Positions 18,627 through 27,374 of a stretch of 64,000 nt of DNA are shown one piece after another. Source of the stretch: Bacillus mycoides (GTDB taxonomy: Bacteria > Bacillota > Bacilli > Bacillales > Bacillaceae_G); NCBI RefSeq assembly GCF_001757995.1, contig NZ_LXLV01000026.1, positions 1 through 64,000 on the forward strand, in the 5' to 3' direction. Every line of letters starts with the position of its first letter. Position 1 is the first letter of the stretch. The translations under genes and the position numbers were made by a program. Below the pieces are notes generated by a model that had not been told where the DNA came from, did not search any database, and saw only the letters and a list, made by a program, of their open reading frames with translations.

Positions 18627-20051
18627 ATGAAAAAGCATTTATATATAAATGGAGTATGGAAATCAGTAGGGACATATAAACCATTGTATGCACCATATTC
18701 TGAAGAAACATTAGCGGAGATTGCGCAAGGTACAGAAGATGACGTTAAGGAAGCAATAGTTTCGGCTAAAAATGCAATGAAAGAAATGAAAAAATTATCT
18801 GCATATGATCGCGCAACTATTTTAGAAAAGGTTGCACAAAAAATGGACGAGAGAAGAGAAGAGTTTGCAGAGATTATCGCAAAAGAAGCTGCAAAACCAA
18901 TTCGTGCTGCACGGGGAGAAGTAGATCGCACTGTTCAAACATATAAGTTTGCAGCTGAAGAAGCGAAGCGAATATATGGTGAGACGTTACCATTAGATGC
19001 TGCGCCAGGAGCAGAGGGCCGTATAGCGTATACAATTCGACAACCAATCGGGGTTATTGGTGCTATTACACCGTTTAATTTTCCACTTAATTTAGTAGCA
19101 CATAAAGTAGGCCCAGCAATTGCGGCTGGAAATACTATTGTGCTAAAGCCAGCCGACCAAACGCCACTTTCGTCGTATGCATTGGTAGAATTATTTGAAG
19201 AAGCTGGTTTACCAAAGGGAGCTTTCAATATAATTTCTGGACCTGGATCTGTTGTAGGTGAGGCATTAGTAAAAGATGAGAACGTTGCTTGTATTACTTT
19301 TACAGGAAGTCCGAAAGTAGGTATTGGAATTAAGGAAAAAGCTGGATTGAAACGAGTGACGTTAGAATTAGGATCGAACGCTGCTGTAATTATTGATGAA
19401 GATGTTGAATTGACAGACGAAATAATTGAACGTGTAAAATGGGGCGCGTTTGTGAATAATGGACAAGTTTGTATTTCAGTACAACGTGTTTTTGTGAATG
19501 AACACAAAATGGATGAGTTTATTACAAAATTAACGAAAGCAATGGAAAACGTTGTAGTAGGAGACCCGCTGCATGAAGAAACAGATGTATCGGCACTTAT
19601 TTCAAAAAACGGTGTAGAACGTATAAATGCATGGGTGGAAGAGGCAGTTAAGGAAGGAGCAAATGTTGTATACGGCGGTAACAAACGTGATGCAAGGATT
19701 TTTGAACCGACTGTATTAACAAATGTTCCAGAGTATGTATCTGTTCAGTGTCAAGAAGTATTCGGTCCACTTATGACTGTAAATACATTTAAAGAATTTG
19801 ATGAGGCTTTAGAACAAGTAAATAATTCACGTTATGGATTACAAGCAGGTGTATTTACAAATAATCTATGTAAAGCAATGCGTGCAATTGATGAATTAGA
19901 AGTCGGTGGTGTCATGATTAATGATATTCCAACGTTCAGGGTAGATCATATGCCTTATGGTGGTGTGAAAGAGAGTGGCACAGGCCGTGAAGGGATTAAA
20001 TATGCAATAGAAGAAATGACAGAAATGAAATTAATATGTATTAAAAAATAA
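18627..20051 (+). CDS. NAD(P)-dependent aldehyde dehydrogenase
   Basis: A 474-aa aldehyde dehydrogenase oxidising an aldehyde to its acid in the cytoplasm. E247 in LELGSN and C282 in NNGQVCIS are the general base and catalytic cysteine; GVIGAITPFNFPLN and the glycine-rich TGSPKVG are cofactor-binding segments. The GQVCISVQR context puts it near the lactaldehyde/glyceraldehyde-3-phosphate group, but the substrate is open. The start at 18627 is 7 bases after GGAAGGAG; the reading frame is open 29 codons further upstream without a ribosome binding site. Confidence 0.85.
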   Translation: MKKHLYINGVWKSVGTYKPLYAPYSEETLAEIAQGTEDDVKEAIVSAKNAMKEMKKLSAYDRATILEKVAQKMDERREEFAEIIAKEAAKPIRAARGEVDRTVQTYKFAAEEAKRIYGETLPLDAAPGAEGRIAYTIRQPIGVIGAITPFNFPLNLVAHKVGPAIAAGNTIVLKPADQTPLSSYALVELFEEAGLPKGAFNIISGPGSVVGEALVKDENVACITFTGSPKVGIGIKEKAGLKRVTLELGSNAAVIIDEDVELTDEIIERVKWGAFVNNGQVCISVQRVFVNEHKMDEFITKLTKAMENVVVGDPLHEETDVSALISKNGVERINAWVEEAVKEGANVVYGGNKRDARIFEPTVLTNVPEYVSVQCQEVFGPLMTVNTFKEFDEALEQVNNSRYGLQAGVFTNNLCKAMRAIDELEVGGVMINDIPTFRVDHMPYGGVKESGTGREGIKYAIEEMTEMKLICIKK

Positions 20052-20082
20052 AAGGTACACTTTTTTAATCAAGTGTACCTTT
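20051..20082. terminator. bidirectional terminator
   Basis: The 12-bp stem AAAGGTACACTT / AAGTGTACCTTT is flanked by A and T runs on both sides and sits between the converging aldehyde dehydrogenase and yueI genes. Confidence 0.85.
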
Positions 20083-20086
20083 TATT

Positions 20087-20479
20087 TTACTTCATTTCTT
20101 GTTTGAAAATAGCATCTTCGACATAAATGTGTTCTTTATCTACAGCAGTGCTATGAGAGAGTACTAAACCGATTGGTGTTTCAGTACCTTTATTTTGAAC
20201 AATTGTAAAAGGAACATTTTTTTCAGTTGCTAATTTAATGTATTTTGATAAATGTGGGTAAGCAATGCTTCCATTTAGGAATAGTTGTAATGATTGAGAA
20301 GAACGTATGTTACCTGTTACTTCTGTATACACATTACTTTGCATTACTTGACCGATTGTTAAAGCGATTTCTACGCGCTCACGTAATGTAGTTAAGTACA
20401 TATTACGTTCTTCTGGTTTGTTTTGCTTTTGGCCATAAATGCCTTCTTGGAGATAGTCTTCCACATTTTTATTTACCAT
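20087..20479 (-). CDS. yueI: YueI family protein (DUF1694)
   Basis: A 130-aa cytoplasmic protein matching B. subtilis YueI in length and pattern: VEDYLQEGIYGQKQNKPEER at the N-terminus, a TLRERVEIALTIGQ helix and an IVQNKGTETPIGLVL strand. The ancestral fold is similar to ribosomal protein L7Ae-like domains, but the function is unknown. AAAGGTG sits 8 bases before the ATG at 20479; the reading frame is open a few codons upstream, over the ribosome binding site. Confidence 0.82.
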   Translation of the reverse strand: MVNKNVEDYLQEGIYGQKQNKPEERNMYLTTLRERVEIALTIGQVMQSNVYTEVTGNIRSSQSLQLFLNGSIAYPHLSKYIKLATEKNVPFTIVQNKGTETPIGLVLSHSTAVDKEHIYVEDAIFKQEMK

Positions 20480-20733
20480 ATTTTTCACACCTTTCACTTC
20501 CTATTGTACGCAAGAATTAAAAAGGATGCAAAAAAAGTCGTTTTGAACGCGAAAAAAAATTGAAAAAGTGAGAAGGAAAAAGGGCTATATGAACACAAAG
20601 TATTAAATAAGAAAGAAAAAATAAATTTTATCAACAGAAATTAACAAAATGTGACAATAATCTATTAACGAAATGCATTTTTTGTGTTAATATTCAAAAT
20701 ATAAAGGGTATTCGTCGTATGGAAATGGAGTGA

Positions 20734-21852
20734 ATGGAGGTTTTTCCAATCGATAAGGATATTAAAGAAGTATTTTGTTCGCACTTGAAAAACAACAGGC
20801 ACCAATTCGTAGAGAACTGGAAAAACAAAATGATAATTTCCGAAAAAGACCCATTTAAGCAAGAAGTTGCTCAAAATGGAGAAAATTTATTAGAGTTAAT
20901 TATCGAACTCATTATGGAAGATAAAGACATTTCTTATCTTCAACCGTTATGTGAAAAAATTGCTATTGAGCGTGCAGGGGCAGATGCGAATATTGGAGAT
21001 TTTGTCTACAATGCAAATGTGGGAAGAAATGAACTTTTTGAAGCAATGTGCGAATTGGATGTAAGCGCTCGTGAACTGAAACCGATTATGGCCAAAATAC
21101 ATACTTGTTTTGACAAATTAATTTATTATACCGTTTTAAAATACTCAGAAATTATATCGAAGAATTTAGAAGAAAAACAGCAATATATAAATGAAACACA
21201 TAAAGAAAGGCTTACGATTCTAGGGCAAATGTCGGCTAGTTTTGTGCATGAATTTCGTAATCCGCTAACTTCGATTATGGGATTTGTAAAGTTATTGAAG
21301 ACAGACCATCCTAATCTATCGTATTTAGATATTATTTCACATGAATTAGAGCAATTAAATTTTAGGATTTCGCAATTTTTACTTGTATCGAAAAAAGAAA
21401 TGTGGAATGAATCTGAACGTTTTTGGCTAAATGACTTATTTCAAGATATTATACAATTCTTGTATCCAAGTTTAGTTAATGCAAATGTTTTGATTGAAAA
21501 GAATTTGCCGTATCCTATTCCACTCGTTGGTTACCGGAGTGAAGTGAGGCAAGTAGTTTTAAATATTTTAATGAATTCGATTGATGCTCTTGAATCGGTA
21601 AAAGAAGAGCGGAAAATTATCATTGATGTATTTGAAGAGGATCAGACTGTTCGCATTGTTATAAAAAATAATGGACCCATGATTCCAGCAGACAATGTAG
21701 AGACCATTTTTGAGCCATTTGTAACTACTAAAAAGCTAGGAACTGGTATTGGATTATTTGTATGTAAACAAATTGTAGAAAAACATAACGGATCCATATT
21801 GTGTCGTTCGAATAACGACTGGACAGAATTTCAAATTGCGTTTCAAAAATAA
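20734..21852 (+). CDS. soluble sporulation-type sensor histidine kinase
   Basis: A 372-aa kinase without membrane helices. Residues 1-145 are an all-helical sensor region (RsbR/globin-like). The HisKA box VHEFRNPLTSIMGFVK has H172, and the HATPase domain (about 265-370) has the N box LNILMNSIDAL and G2 box LGTGIGLFV. Position next to the yodT-kamA block and the domain layout suggest the ortholog of B. anthracis BA2291, reported to act on Spo0F and to use GTP; its sensor domain is related to pXO1-118 and pXO2-61. The orthology is inferred from synteny. The ATG at 20734 has GGAG only a few bases upstream. Confidence 0.8.
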   Translation: MEVFPIDKDIKEVFCSHLKNNRHQFVENWKNKMIISEKDPFKQEVAQNGENLLELIIELIMEDKDISYLQPLCEKIAIERAGADANIGDFVYNANVGRNELFEAMCELDVSARELKPIMAKIHTCFDKLIYYTVLKYSEIISKNLEEKQQYINETHKERLTILGQMSASFVHEFRNPLTSIMGFVKLLKTDHPNLSYLDIISHELEQLNFRISQFLLVSKKEMWNESERFWLNDLFQDIIQFLYPSLVNANVLIEKNLPYPIPLVGYRSEVRQVVLNILMNSIDALESVKEERKIIIDVFEEDQTVRIVIKNNGPMIPADNVETIFEPFVTTKKLGTGIGLFVCKQIVEKHNGSILCRSNNDWTEFQIAFQK

Positions 21853-21886
21853 ACAGTCTACACCATACGAATGGTGTAGACTGTTT
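21851..21886. terminator. bidirectional terminator
   Basis: The 16-bp stem (AAACAGTCTACACCAT and its complement, ACGA loop) lies between the converging kinase and DUF4397 genes. Confidence 0.85.
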
Positions 21887-22635
21887 TAATTTGTAAGTAT
21901 AACGGCCTCTAATTTTGGATCCTCAGTTGAATAACCTACTATTGAAATCGTGTAAATTGTATTTGGTTCAACGTTGAATTTCGGAATGGTTAATAGTACT
22001 TTTTTTGTATCAGCAAGTGAAACTTCAATATCTGCTGTACCAGGGCTAACTTGTAAAAAATCTGTTATTTGTTTAAAGAGTACATTTTCAAATAAATGAT
22101 CCCCATCTTTTAAATTTACATTTATAACTGGAGTGTCTGGTGAAAAATGTGCAAACCGTATTTTTGCTTGACCAGATGGTAAATGAGTATTATCAAGAAT
22201 AGGTTGTAATTGAAGATGGTTATCGCTATTGACCGCTGCAAGGGTATAAGTGTGATTCCCCATTATTGGTACTAATGCTGAGAATATTGGAGTTTCGTTT
22301 CCGACAGGGACAATATCAATACGGTATTTACCTTGCACTAATGATAAATAAGGACTGAATTGTTTAAAAGAAATATTTTTAATAACCTTTTGTCCGTTTA
22401 TTATAATATCAACTGCTGGTGTATGGGGAGCTGTGTGGAAAATTCTCATATGTGACGGTAAAGTCGCTTCTTGTGAGTCTCTCTTTTCATATGCTTGTAC
22501 AAGTTTTGTAATTGCATCATGGTATTTCATATAGAGTTCTACATATCTTTTAGGATTTCTATATTGATAGTAACGAGCGAGTTGTTCGTAACGTGCAGCT
22601 TCTTGTCCGTATTTTTCAATTTCGGATTGAGTCAT
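21886..22635 (-). CDS. DUF4397 domain protein
   Basis: A 249-aa protein with an N-terminal helical part (1-65, Tyr/Arg-rich, QLARYYQYRNPKRYVELY) and two tandem beta-rich DUF4397 repeats: MRIFHTAPHTPAVDIIINGQ (about 71-90) and IRFAHFSPDTPVINVNLKDG (about 160-180). No signal peptide is visible. AAAGGAGG is 1 base before the ATG at 22641 and 7 before the ATG at 22635, so the latter is used. The role is unknown; DUF4397 proteins are often secreted or envelope-associated. Confidence 0.8.
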   Translation of the reverse strand: MTQSEIEKYGQEAARYEQLARYYQYRNPKRYVELYMKYHDAITKLVQAYEKRDSQEATLPSHMRIFHTAPHTPAVDIIINGQKVIKNISFKQFSPYLSLVQGKYRIDIVPVGNETPIFSALVPIMGNHTYTLAAVNSDNHLQLQPILDNTHLPSGQAKIRFAHFSPDTPVINVNLKDGDHLFENVLFKQITDFLQVSPGTADIEVSLADTKKVLLTIPKFNVEPNTIYTISIVGYSTEDPKLEAVILTN

Positions 22636-22830
22636 GAACATTCCTCCTTTATCATCATTATAAATATATGCGAAGCTAGAAAGAGGTTATGCAAAAAACT
22701 TGCCTTTCTAGAAGGAAAAGTTAAAATGGGGATTTTTTTATTTATAGGCAAACACACATACAAATCGATAATTGTCCTACATAAATTATAAAGGAAAGGT
22801 AGTTTGACTTTGATGGAAGGAGTGGAACCA

Positions 22831-22962
22831 TTGGGATGTGGATATCCCAATAGTTATTGGGAATGAAGTTATGGAGGATTTGGTGCTATAGGTTGTGGGA
22901 CGAATTATGGATTTGCATTATGAGTATTTCTATTAATTTTAGTGATGCGTTGGAAAAGGTAA
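22831..22962 (+). pseudogene. decayed YjcZ-like tiny membrane protein gene
   Basis: GGAAGGAG precedes a TTG at 22831 and the frame reads LGCGYPNSYWE, stop, SYGGFGAIGCGTNYGFAL, stop, VFLLILVMRWKR. Both internal stops are TGA (22864-22866 and 22921-22923). The Gly/Tyr/Cys-rich head followed by a GFAL plus hydrophobic tail is the layout of the YjcZ sporulation proteins of Bacillus. The gene keeps its ribosome binding site and a terminator, which suggests recent decay by point mutation. Confidence 0.5.
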
Positions 22963-22985
22963 TACCGATAAAAGAGCGTCGTGCC

Positions 22986-23020
22986 GAACTGATTAATGTG
23001 GTTAATCGGTTCTTTTTTTA
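22986..23020 (+). terminator. terminator of the YjcZ-like unit
   Basis: GAACTGATTA / TAATCGGTTC pair over 10 bp (one G-T) and are followed by TTTTTTT. Confidence 0.85.
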
Positions 23021-23437
23021 TTGTTCTAAACAGGTGGTACTATTTGTTAAGTAATAGTTACGATAAATGTGGCGAAGTAAAATGTCGAATTTTGTTTGAA
23101 AATATGCAATATAAAGTAGGATAATAGGAAGGAGAATAACGGGAGTTCCGTCGAAGTTTACACAATGTCAGCAATTGAGGGAAGCTGATATTATGTAAAA
23201 AAAATATTCAATTTGTTGTTATCTTAAATCAGGAAGGGGTATTTAAGCGTACAGGTAAGGGTTGGTCTTCATTTTAAGTTCTGAATTTTCTGTTTTTAAA
23301 ATAATGTTTAGCACTCATTTGTATATTTTATAATAGTTTTTTGATAAATTCACTGCTTTCGCAGAGGATTCTTTTTTATGAAAGAAACGTCAATTTTCTT
23401 CATATACATATACAAATTGGAGAAATGGGGGAGCGCT
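23021..23437. other. intergenic region before the yodT operon
   Basis: No ORF with a convincing start is seen. An imperfect 15-bp inverted repeat (23158-23172 and 23184-23198, two G-T mismatches) is followed by eight A. The promoter of the yodT operon should lie here. In B. subtilis that operon is sigma-E dependent, but I could not place a clear sigma-E box. Confidence 0.5.
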
Positions 23438-24748
23438 ATGCGCGATTACTTAATTAAGCCACTTGTTGGTCAGCCGTATCCAATGATTTCACATGGAAAA
23501 GGTGTTTATTTATATGATCAAAACGGAAATAAATATTTTGATGGTTCGTCAGGAGCGATTACGGCAGGTATTGGACATGGCGTAACAGAGATTGCGGAAG
23601 TTATTAAAAAGCAGGCAGAGGAGATTGCTTTTGTTTATAGATCACAGTTTACAAGTGAACCGGCTGAAAAATTAGCGAAGAAGTTAAGTGATTTAAGTGT
23701 AGGAGATTTGAACTGGAGCTTTTTTGTAAATAGTGGTACGGAAGCAAATGAAACAGCTATGAAAATTGCAATTCAGCATTTTCAGGAGCGTGGCATTCAA
23801 GGGAAACACAAAATTTTGTCGCGATGGATGAGCTATCATGGTATTACGATGGGAGCTTTATCTATGTCGGGGCATCCGCTACGTAGACAACGTTTCGTAT
23901 CAATTTTGGAAGATTATCCGACTATTCCAGCTCCATATTGTTTTAGATGTCCGATGCAAAAAGTATATCCAACTTGTCAGCTTGCTTGTGCGACTGAACT
24001 AGAAAGATCTATTGAACGAATAGGTGCAGAGCATATTGCAGCTTTTATCGCTGAGCCGATTATCGGAGCGGCTGGAGGCGCGGTTGTTCCGCCTAAAGAA
24101 TATTATAAAGTAATTAAAGATATTTGTAGTCATTACGATATTTTATTTATTGCTGATGAAGTAATGACTGGGCTTGGTCGTACTGGCGCATGGTTTGCGA
24201 TGGAGCATTGGGGTGTAGAACCAGATATTATGACGCTTGGTAAGGGATTAGGAGCTGGGTATACACCGATGGCAGCGACGATTGTAAGTGACCGTGTTAT
24301 GGAGCCAATTTTACGTGGATCACGTTCTGTTATGAGTGGGCATACGTTAAGTGCAAATCCATTGTCTGCAGCAACGGCTTTAGCTGTTATTGCATATATG
24401 GAGAAACATAATCTACCTGAAAAAACAGCAGAAAAGGGTGAGTATTTAATAAAAGGTTTACAGAAAGTTCAGCAACAATCTACAATCATTGCTGATGTGC
24501 GTGGAAAAGGATTGCTAATTGGAATAGAATTGCAATCGTTTACAAAAGCGTCGGAGCTTATTTCAGTCGCGGCTAAAAATGGACTGCTCTTATACCAAGC
24601 TGTTTCAGGGCAAGCAGGAAAAGAGGATAGTGCACTGCTTGTGGCACCGCCAATGACAACTACATATTCCGAGTTAGATGAATTACTTTCAATTTTTGTA
24701 AAGAGCGTGGAAGAGATGATGCAAAAAGGAGGGCATAGTATCGCATGA
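23438..24748 (+). CDS. yodT: class III aminotransferase of the beta-lysine locus
   Basis: A PLP-dependent class III aminotransferase of 436 aa, ortholog of B. subtilis YodT by sequence pattern and gene order. The PLP lysine is K269 in TLGKGLGAG, after FIADEVMTGLGRTG. It probably transaminates a beta-lysine-derived intermediate. GGGGGAG lies just before the ATG at 23438; an ATG 20 codons upstream lacks a site. It overlaps yodS by ATGA, starting an operon of five tightly packed genes. Confidence 0.85.
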   Translation: MRDYLIKPLVGQPYPMISHGKGVYLYDQNGNKYFDGSSGAITAGIGHGVTEIAEVIKKQAEEIAFVYRSQFTSEPAEKLAKKLSDLSVGDLNWSFFVNSGTEANETAMKIAIQHFQERGIQGKHKILSRWMSYHGITMGALSMSGHPLRRQRFVSILEDYPTIPAPYCFRCPMQKVYPTCQLACATELERSIERIGAEHIAAFIAEPIIGAAGGAVVPPKEYYKVIKDICSHYDILFIADEVMTGLGRTGAWFAMEHWGVEPDIMTLGKGLGAGYTPMAATIVSDRVMEPILRGSRSVMSGHTLSANPLSAATALAVIAYMEKHNLPEKTAEKGEYLIKGLQKVQQQSTIIADVRGKGLLIGIELQSFTKASELISVAAKNGLLLYQAVSGQAGKEDSALLVAPPMTTTYSELDELLSIFVKSVEEMMQKGGHSIA

Positions 24749-25443
24749 CAACTATTACAAATACATTCGGTAAATTAAAAGAAATAGAGGAAGTAATTTC
24801 TTTGTTCCATGATGATATGACATTAATGTTTGGGGGATTTGGGGGGATTGGGTCCCCTCCATCTTTAATTCAAGCTATTTTAGATAAAGACATTACAAAT
24901 TTAAATTTAATAGGAAATGATACTGGATTTCCTGATGTAGGAATCGGTCGTCTTGTTACGAATGAAAGGGTTAAATCTTTAGTTACTTCTCATATTGGGT
25001 CAAATCCAAATGCGGGAAGACAATTAAATGAAGGAAGATTGCAAATTGAATTTTCTCCGCAAGGAACACTAGCAGAGCGTATTCGCGCTGGTGGTGTAGG
25101 ACTTGGTGGTATTTTAGTTGACGTTGGTGTTGATACGATTGTAGAAGAAGGAAAACGTACAGTTGAAATGAATGGAAAGACATATTTAGTTGAAACAGCT
25201 TTAACGGCTGAAGTCGCAATTGTATATGCGAAAAAAGCGGATCCGTTTGGCAATCTTGTATTTGATAAAAGCGCTCGTAATATGAATCCGCACGTAGCTA
25301 TGGCTGGGGACATAACGATTGTAGAAGCAGAAGAAATTGTTCCACTTGGAAGTTTAGATCCAGAAGAAATTGTCGTCCCTGGTGTATTTGTAAATTATAT
25401 CGTGCCATCGGAAGGAGTGAATTGGAAATGGGTATGGGCGTAG
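24745..25443 (+). CDS. yodS: CoA transferase subunit A
   Basis: The 232-aa alpha subunit of a 3-oxoacid-type CoA transferase. FGGFGGIGSPPSLI near the N-terminus is the class I CoA-binding loop (GGFxxxGxP), and GNLVFDKSARNMNP is conserved in the family. It works with YodR to move CoA onto an organic acid in lysine/beta-lysine breakdown; the acid is not known. The start overlaps the yodT stop (ATGA) and the end overlaps yodR by 16 bases. Confidence 0.85.
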   Translation: MTTITNTFGKLKEIEEVISLFHDDMTLMFGGFGGIGSPPSLIQAILDKDITNLNLIGNDTGFPDVGIGRLVTNERVKSLVTSHIGSNPNAGRQLNEGRLQIEFSPQGTLAERIRAGGVGLGGILVDVGVDTIVEEGKRTVEMNGKTYLVETALTAEVAIVYAKKADPFGNLVFDKSARNMNPHVAMAGDITIVEAEEIVPLGSLDPEEIVVPGVFVNYIVPSEGVNWKWVWA

Positions 25444-26090
25444 AAGTAAGAGATAAGATTGCAAGACGTGCAGCGAAAGAAATTCAAAATGGTATGCTTG
25501 TAAATTTAGGTATTGGAATTCCATCGCTTGTACCGAATCATTTGCCAGAAGATATGAATGTAATGTTTCACGCGGAAAACGGTATTGTTGGTATGGGACC
25601 AACGCCAAGTAAAGGGAATGAAGATGAGAATTTATGTAACGCAGCAGGTTTACCAACATCTCTTATTACAGGAGCAAGTTATTTCGATAGCTGCATGGCG
25701 TTTGGCATGATTCGAAAAGGTTTACTTGATGTTACGATACTTGGTTCGTTACAAGTAAGTGAAAATGGTGATTTAGCCAACTGGATTGTACCAGGAAAAC
25801 GCGTTCCGGGTATTGGAGGAGCGATGGATTTAGCGCAAAAAGCGAAGCGGGTTGTTGTTGTGATGAATCATGTTGATAAATACGGAAATGCAAAAATTGT
25901 TTCGGAATGTACATTGCCATTAACTTCGAAAAAATGTGTAGATTTAATTATTACAGACATGGCTGTCATGGAAGTGACTCCAAGAGGACTTGTCTTACAA
26001 GAATTAATGAGTCCGTACACTGTAGAAGATGTAAAACGACATACGACAGTTGATTTTCATATAAGCTCAAATTTACTAGTAATTGAATGA
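25428..26090 (+). CDS. yodR: CoA transferase subunit B
   Basis: The 220-aa beta subunit partner of YodS. The catalytic glutamate sits in HAENGIVGMGP (the ENG motif of class I CoA transferases), preceded by NLGIGIPSLVPN. AAGGAG (25412-25417) lies within yodS. The ATG at 25428 has 10-base spacing, the in-frame TTG at 25422 only 4, and the exact start is uncertain by two codons. Confidence 0.85.
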   Translation: MGMGVEVRDKIARRAAKEIQNGMLVNLGIGIPSLVPNHLPEDMNVMFHAENGIVGMGPTPSKGNEDENLCNAAGLPTSLITGASYFDSCMAFGMIRKGLLDVTILGSLQVSENGDLANWIVPGKRVPGIGGAMDLAQKAKRVVVVMNHVDKYGNAKIVSECTLPLTSKKCVDLIITDMAVMEVTPRGLVLQELMSPYTVEDVKRHTTVDFHISSNLLVIE

Positions 26091-26105
26091 GGGGAGTTGT
26101 AATAT

Positions 26106-27374
26106 ATGGAGCAATTAAAAAAACAAGTTTGTGATTATATTGAGAGTCATGAAGAAGAGAGTGTAAAATTTTTAACACGATTAATTCAAGAAAAGAGCGT
26201 ATCTGGTGATGAAAGCGGTGCGCAGGCAATTGTTATTGAAAAGTTGCGTGAGTTAGGTCTAGACCTCGATATTTGGGAGCCTGCTTTTAATGAAATGAAA
26301 GATCACCCTTATTTCGTATCACCTCGTACAAGCTTTACAGATAGCCCGAACATTGTAGCAACTTTAAAAGGAAGTGGCGAAGGGAAATCTATGATTTTAA
26401 ATGGGCATATTGATGTCGTGCCAGAAGGGGACGTAAATCAGTGGGACCATCATCCGTATAGTGGAGAGAAAATAGGAAACCGCATATATGGACGTGGAAC
26501 AACAGATATGAAAGGCGGCAATGTCTCACTTATGCTTGCGATGGAAGCGATTATTGAATCTGGTATTGAACTAAAAGGTGATATCCATTTTCAAAGTGTA
26601 ATAGAAGAAGAAAGCGGTGGGGCAGGAACATTAGCAGCTATTTTACGAGGATATAAGGCAGATGGCGTTATTATCCCTGAGCCGACGAATATGAAGTTTT
26701 TTCCGAAACAACAAGGGTCAATGTGGTTTCGTCTACATATAAAAGGCAAAGCAGCACACGGTGGTACACGTTATGAAGGAGTAAGTGCAATAGAAAAAAG
26801 TATGTTTGTTGTAGATCATTTGAGAAAATTAGAAGAGAAGAGAAATGGTCGAATTACAGATCCGTTATTTAAGGGGATTCCGATTCCAATTCCAATTAAC
26901 GTTGGGAAAATTGAAGGGGGAAGCTGGCCAAGTTCTGTTCCCGATTCATTAATTTTAGAAGGAAGATGTGGTATTGCGCCGAATGAGACTATAGAGGCAG
27001 CAAAAGAAGAGTTTGAAGGCTGGATTGGTGAATTAAAAGATGTGGATAGTTGGTTTGTAAAAAATCCTGTAGAAGTAGAATGGTTTGGAGCGAGATGGGT
27101 TCCTGGTGAACTAGAAGAAAATCATCCACTTATTACAACGCTTCAACATAACTTTGTTGAAATCGAAGGGAACGAACCGATTATAGAAGCTTCGCCATGG
27201 GGAACAGATGGAGGTTTGTTCACCCAAATCGCTAACGTACCCACGATAGTATTTGGTCCAGGAGAGACGAAAGTAGCACATTATCCAAATGAATATATAG
27301 AAGTTGATAAAATGATTGCTGCCGCAAAAATAATTGCATGTACATTACTAGATTGGTGTGAGGTGAAGAAATGA
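26106..27374 (+). CDS. yodQ: M20-family deacylase/deacetylase
   Basis: A 422-aa zinc peptidase of the ArgE/DapE/CPG2 group. LNGHIDVVPEGD provides the first metal histidine and aspartate, GRGTTDMKGG the bridging aspartate, and VIEEESGGAGT the catalytic and metal glutamates. KGKAAHGGTRYEGVSAIEKS is the dimerisation lid. In this locus it probably removes the acetyl group that AblB adds, or hydrolyses a related amide. It overlaps ablB by ATGA. Confidence 0.85.
   Translation: MEQLKKQVCDYIESHEEESVKFLTRLIQEKSVSGDESGAQAIVIEKLRELGLDLDIWEPAFNEMKDHPYFVSPRTSFTDSPNIVATLKGSGEGKSMILNGHIDVVPEGDVNQWDHHPYSGEKIGNRIYGRGTTDMKGGNVSLMLAMEAIIESGIELKGDIHFQSVIEEESGGAGTLAAILRGYKADGVIIPEPTNMKFFPKQQGSMWFRLHIKGKAAHGGTRYEGVSAIEKSMFVVDHLRKLEEKRNGRITDPLFKGIPIPIPINVGKIEGGSWPSSVPDSLILEGRCGIAPNETIEAAKEEFEGWIGELKDVDSWFVKNPVEVEWFGARWVPGELEENHPLITTLQHNFVEIEGNEPIIEASPWGTDGGLFTQIANVPTIVFGPGETKVAHYPNEYIEVDKMIAAAKIIACTLLDWCEVKK

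Noticed and set aside
18935-19684. 249-aa minus-strand ORF
   Set aside because: Antisense to the aldehyde dehydrogenase, Ser/Thr/Pro-rich as expected of a shadow.
22632-22850. 72-aa minus-strand ORF upstream of the DUF4397 gene
   Set aside because: Runs over the ribosome binding site and leader of that gene; no start signal of its own.
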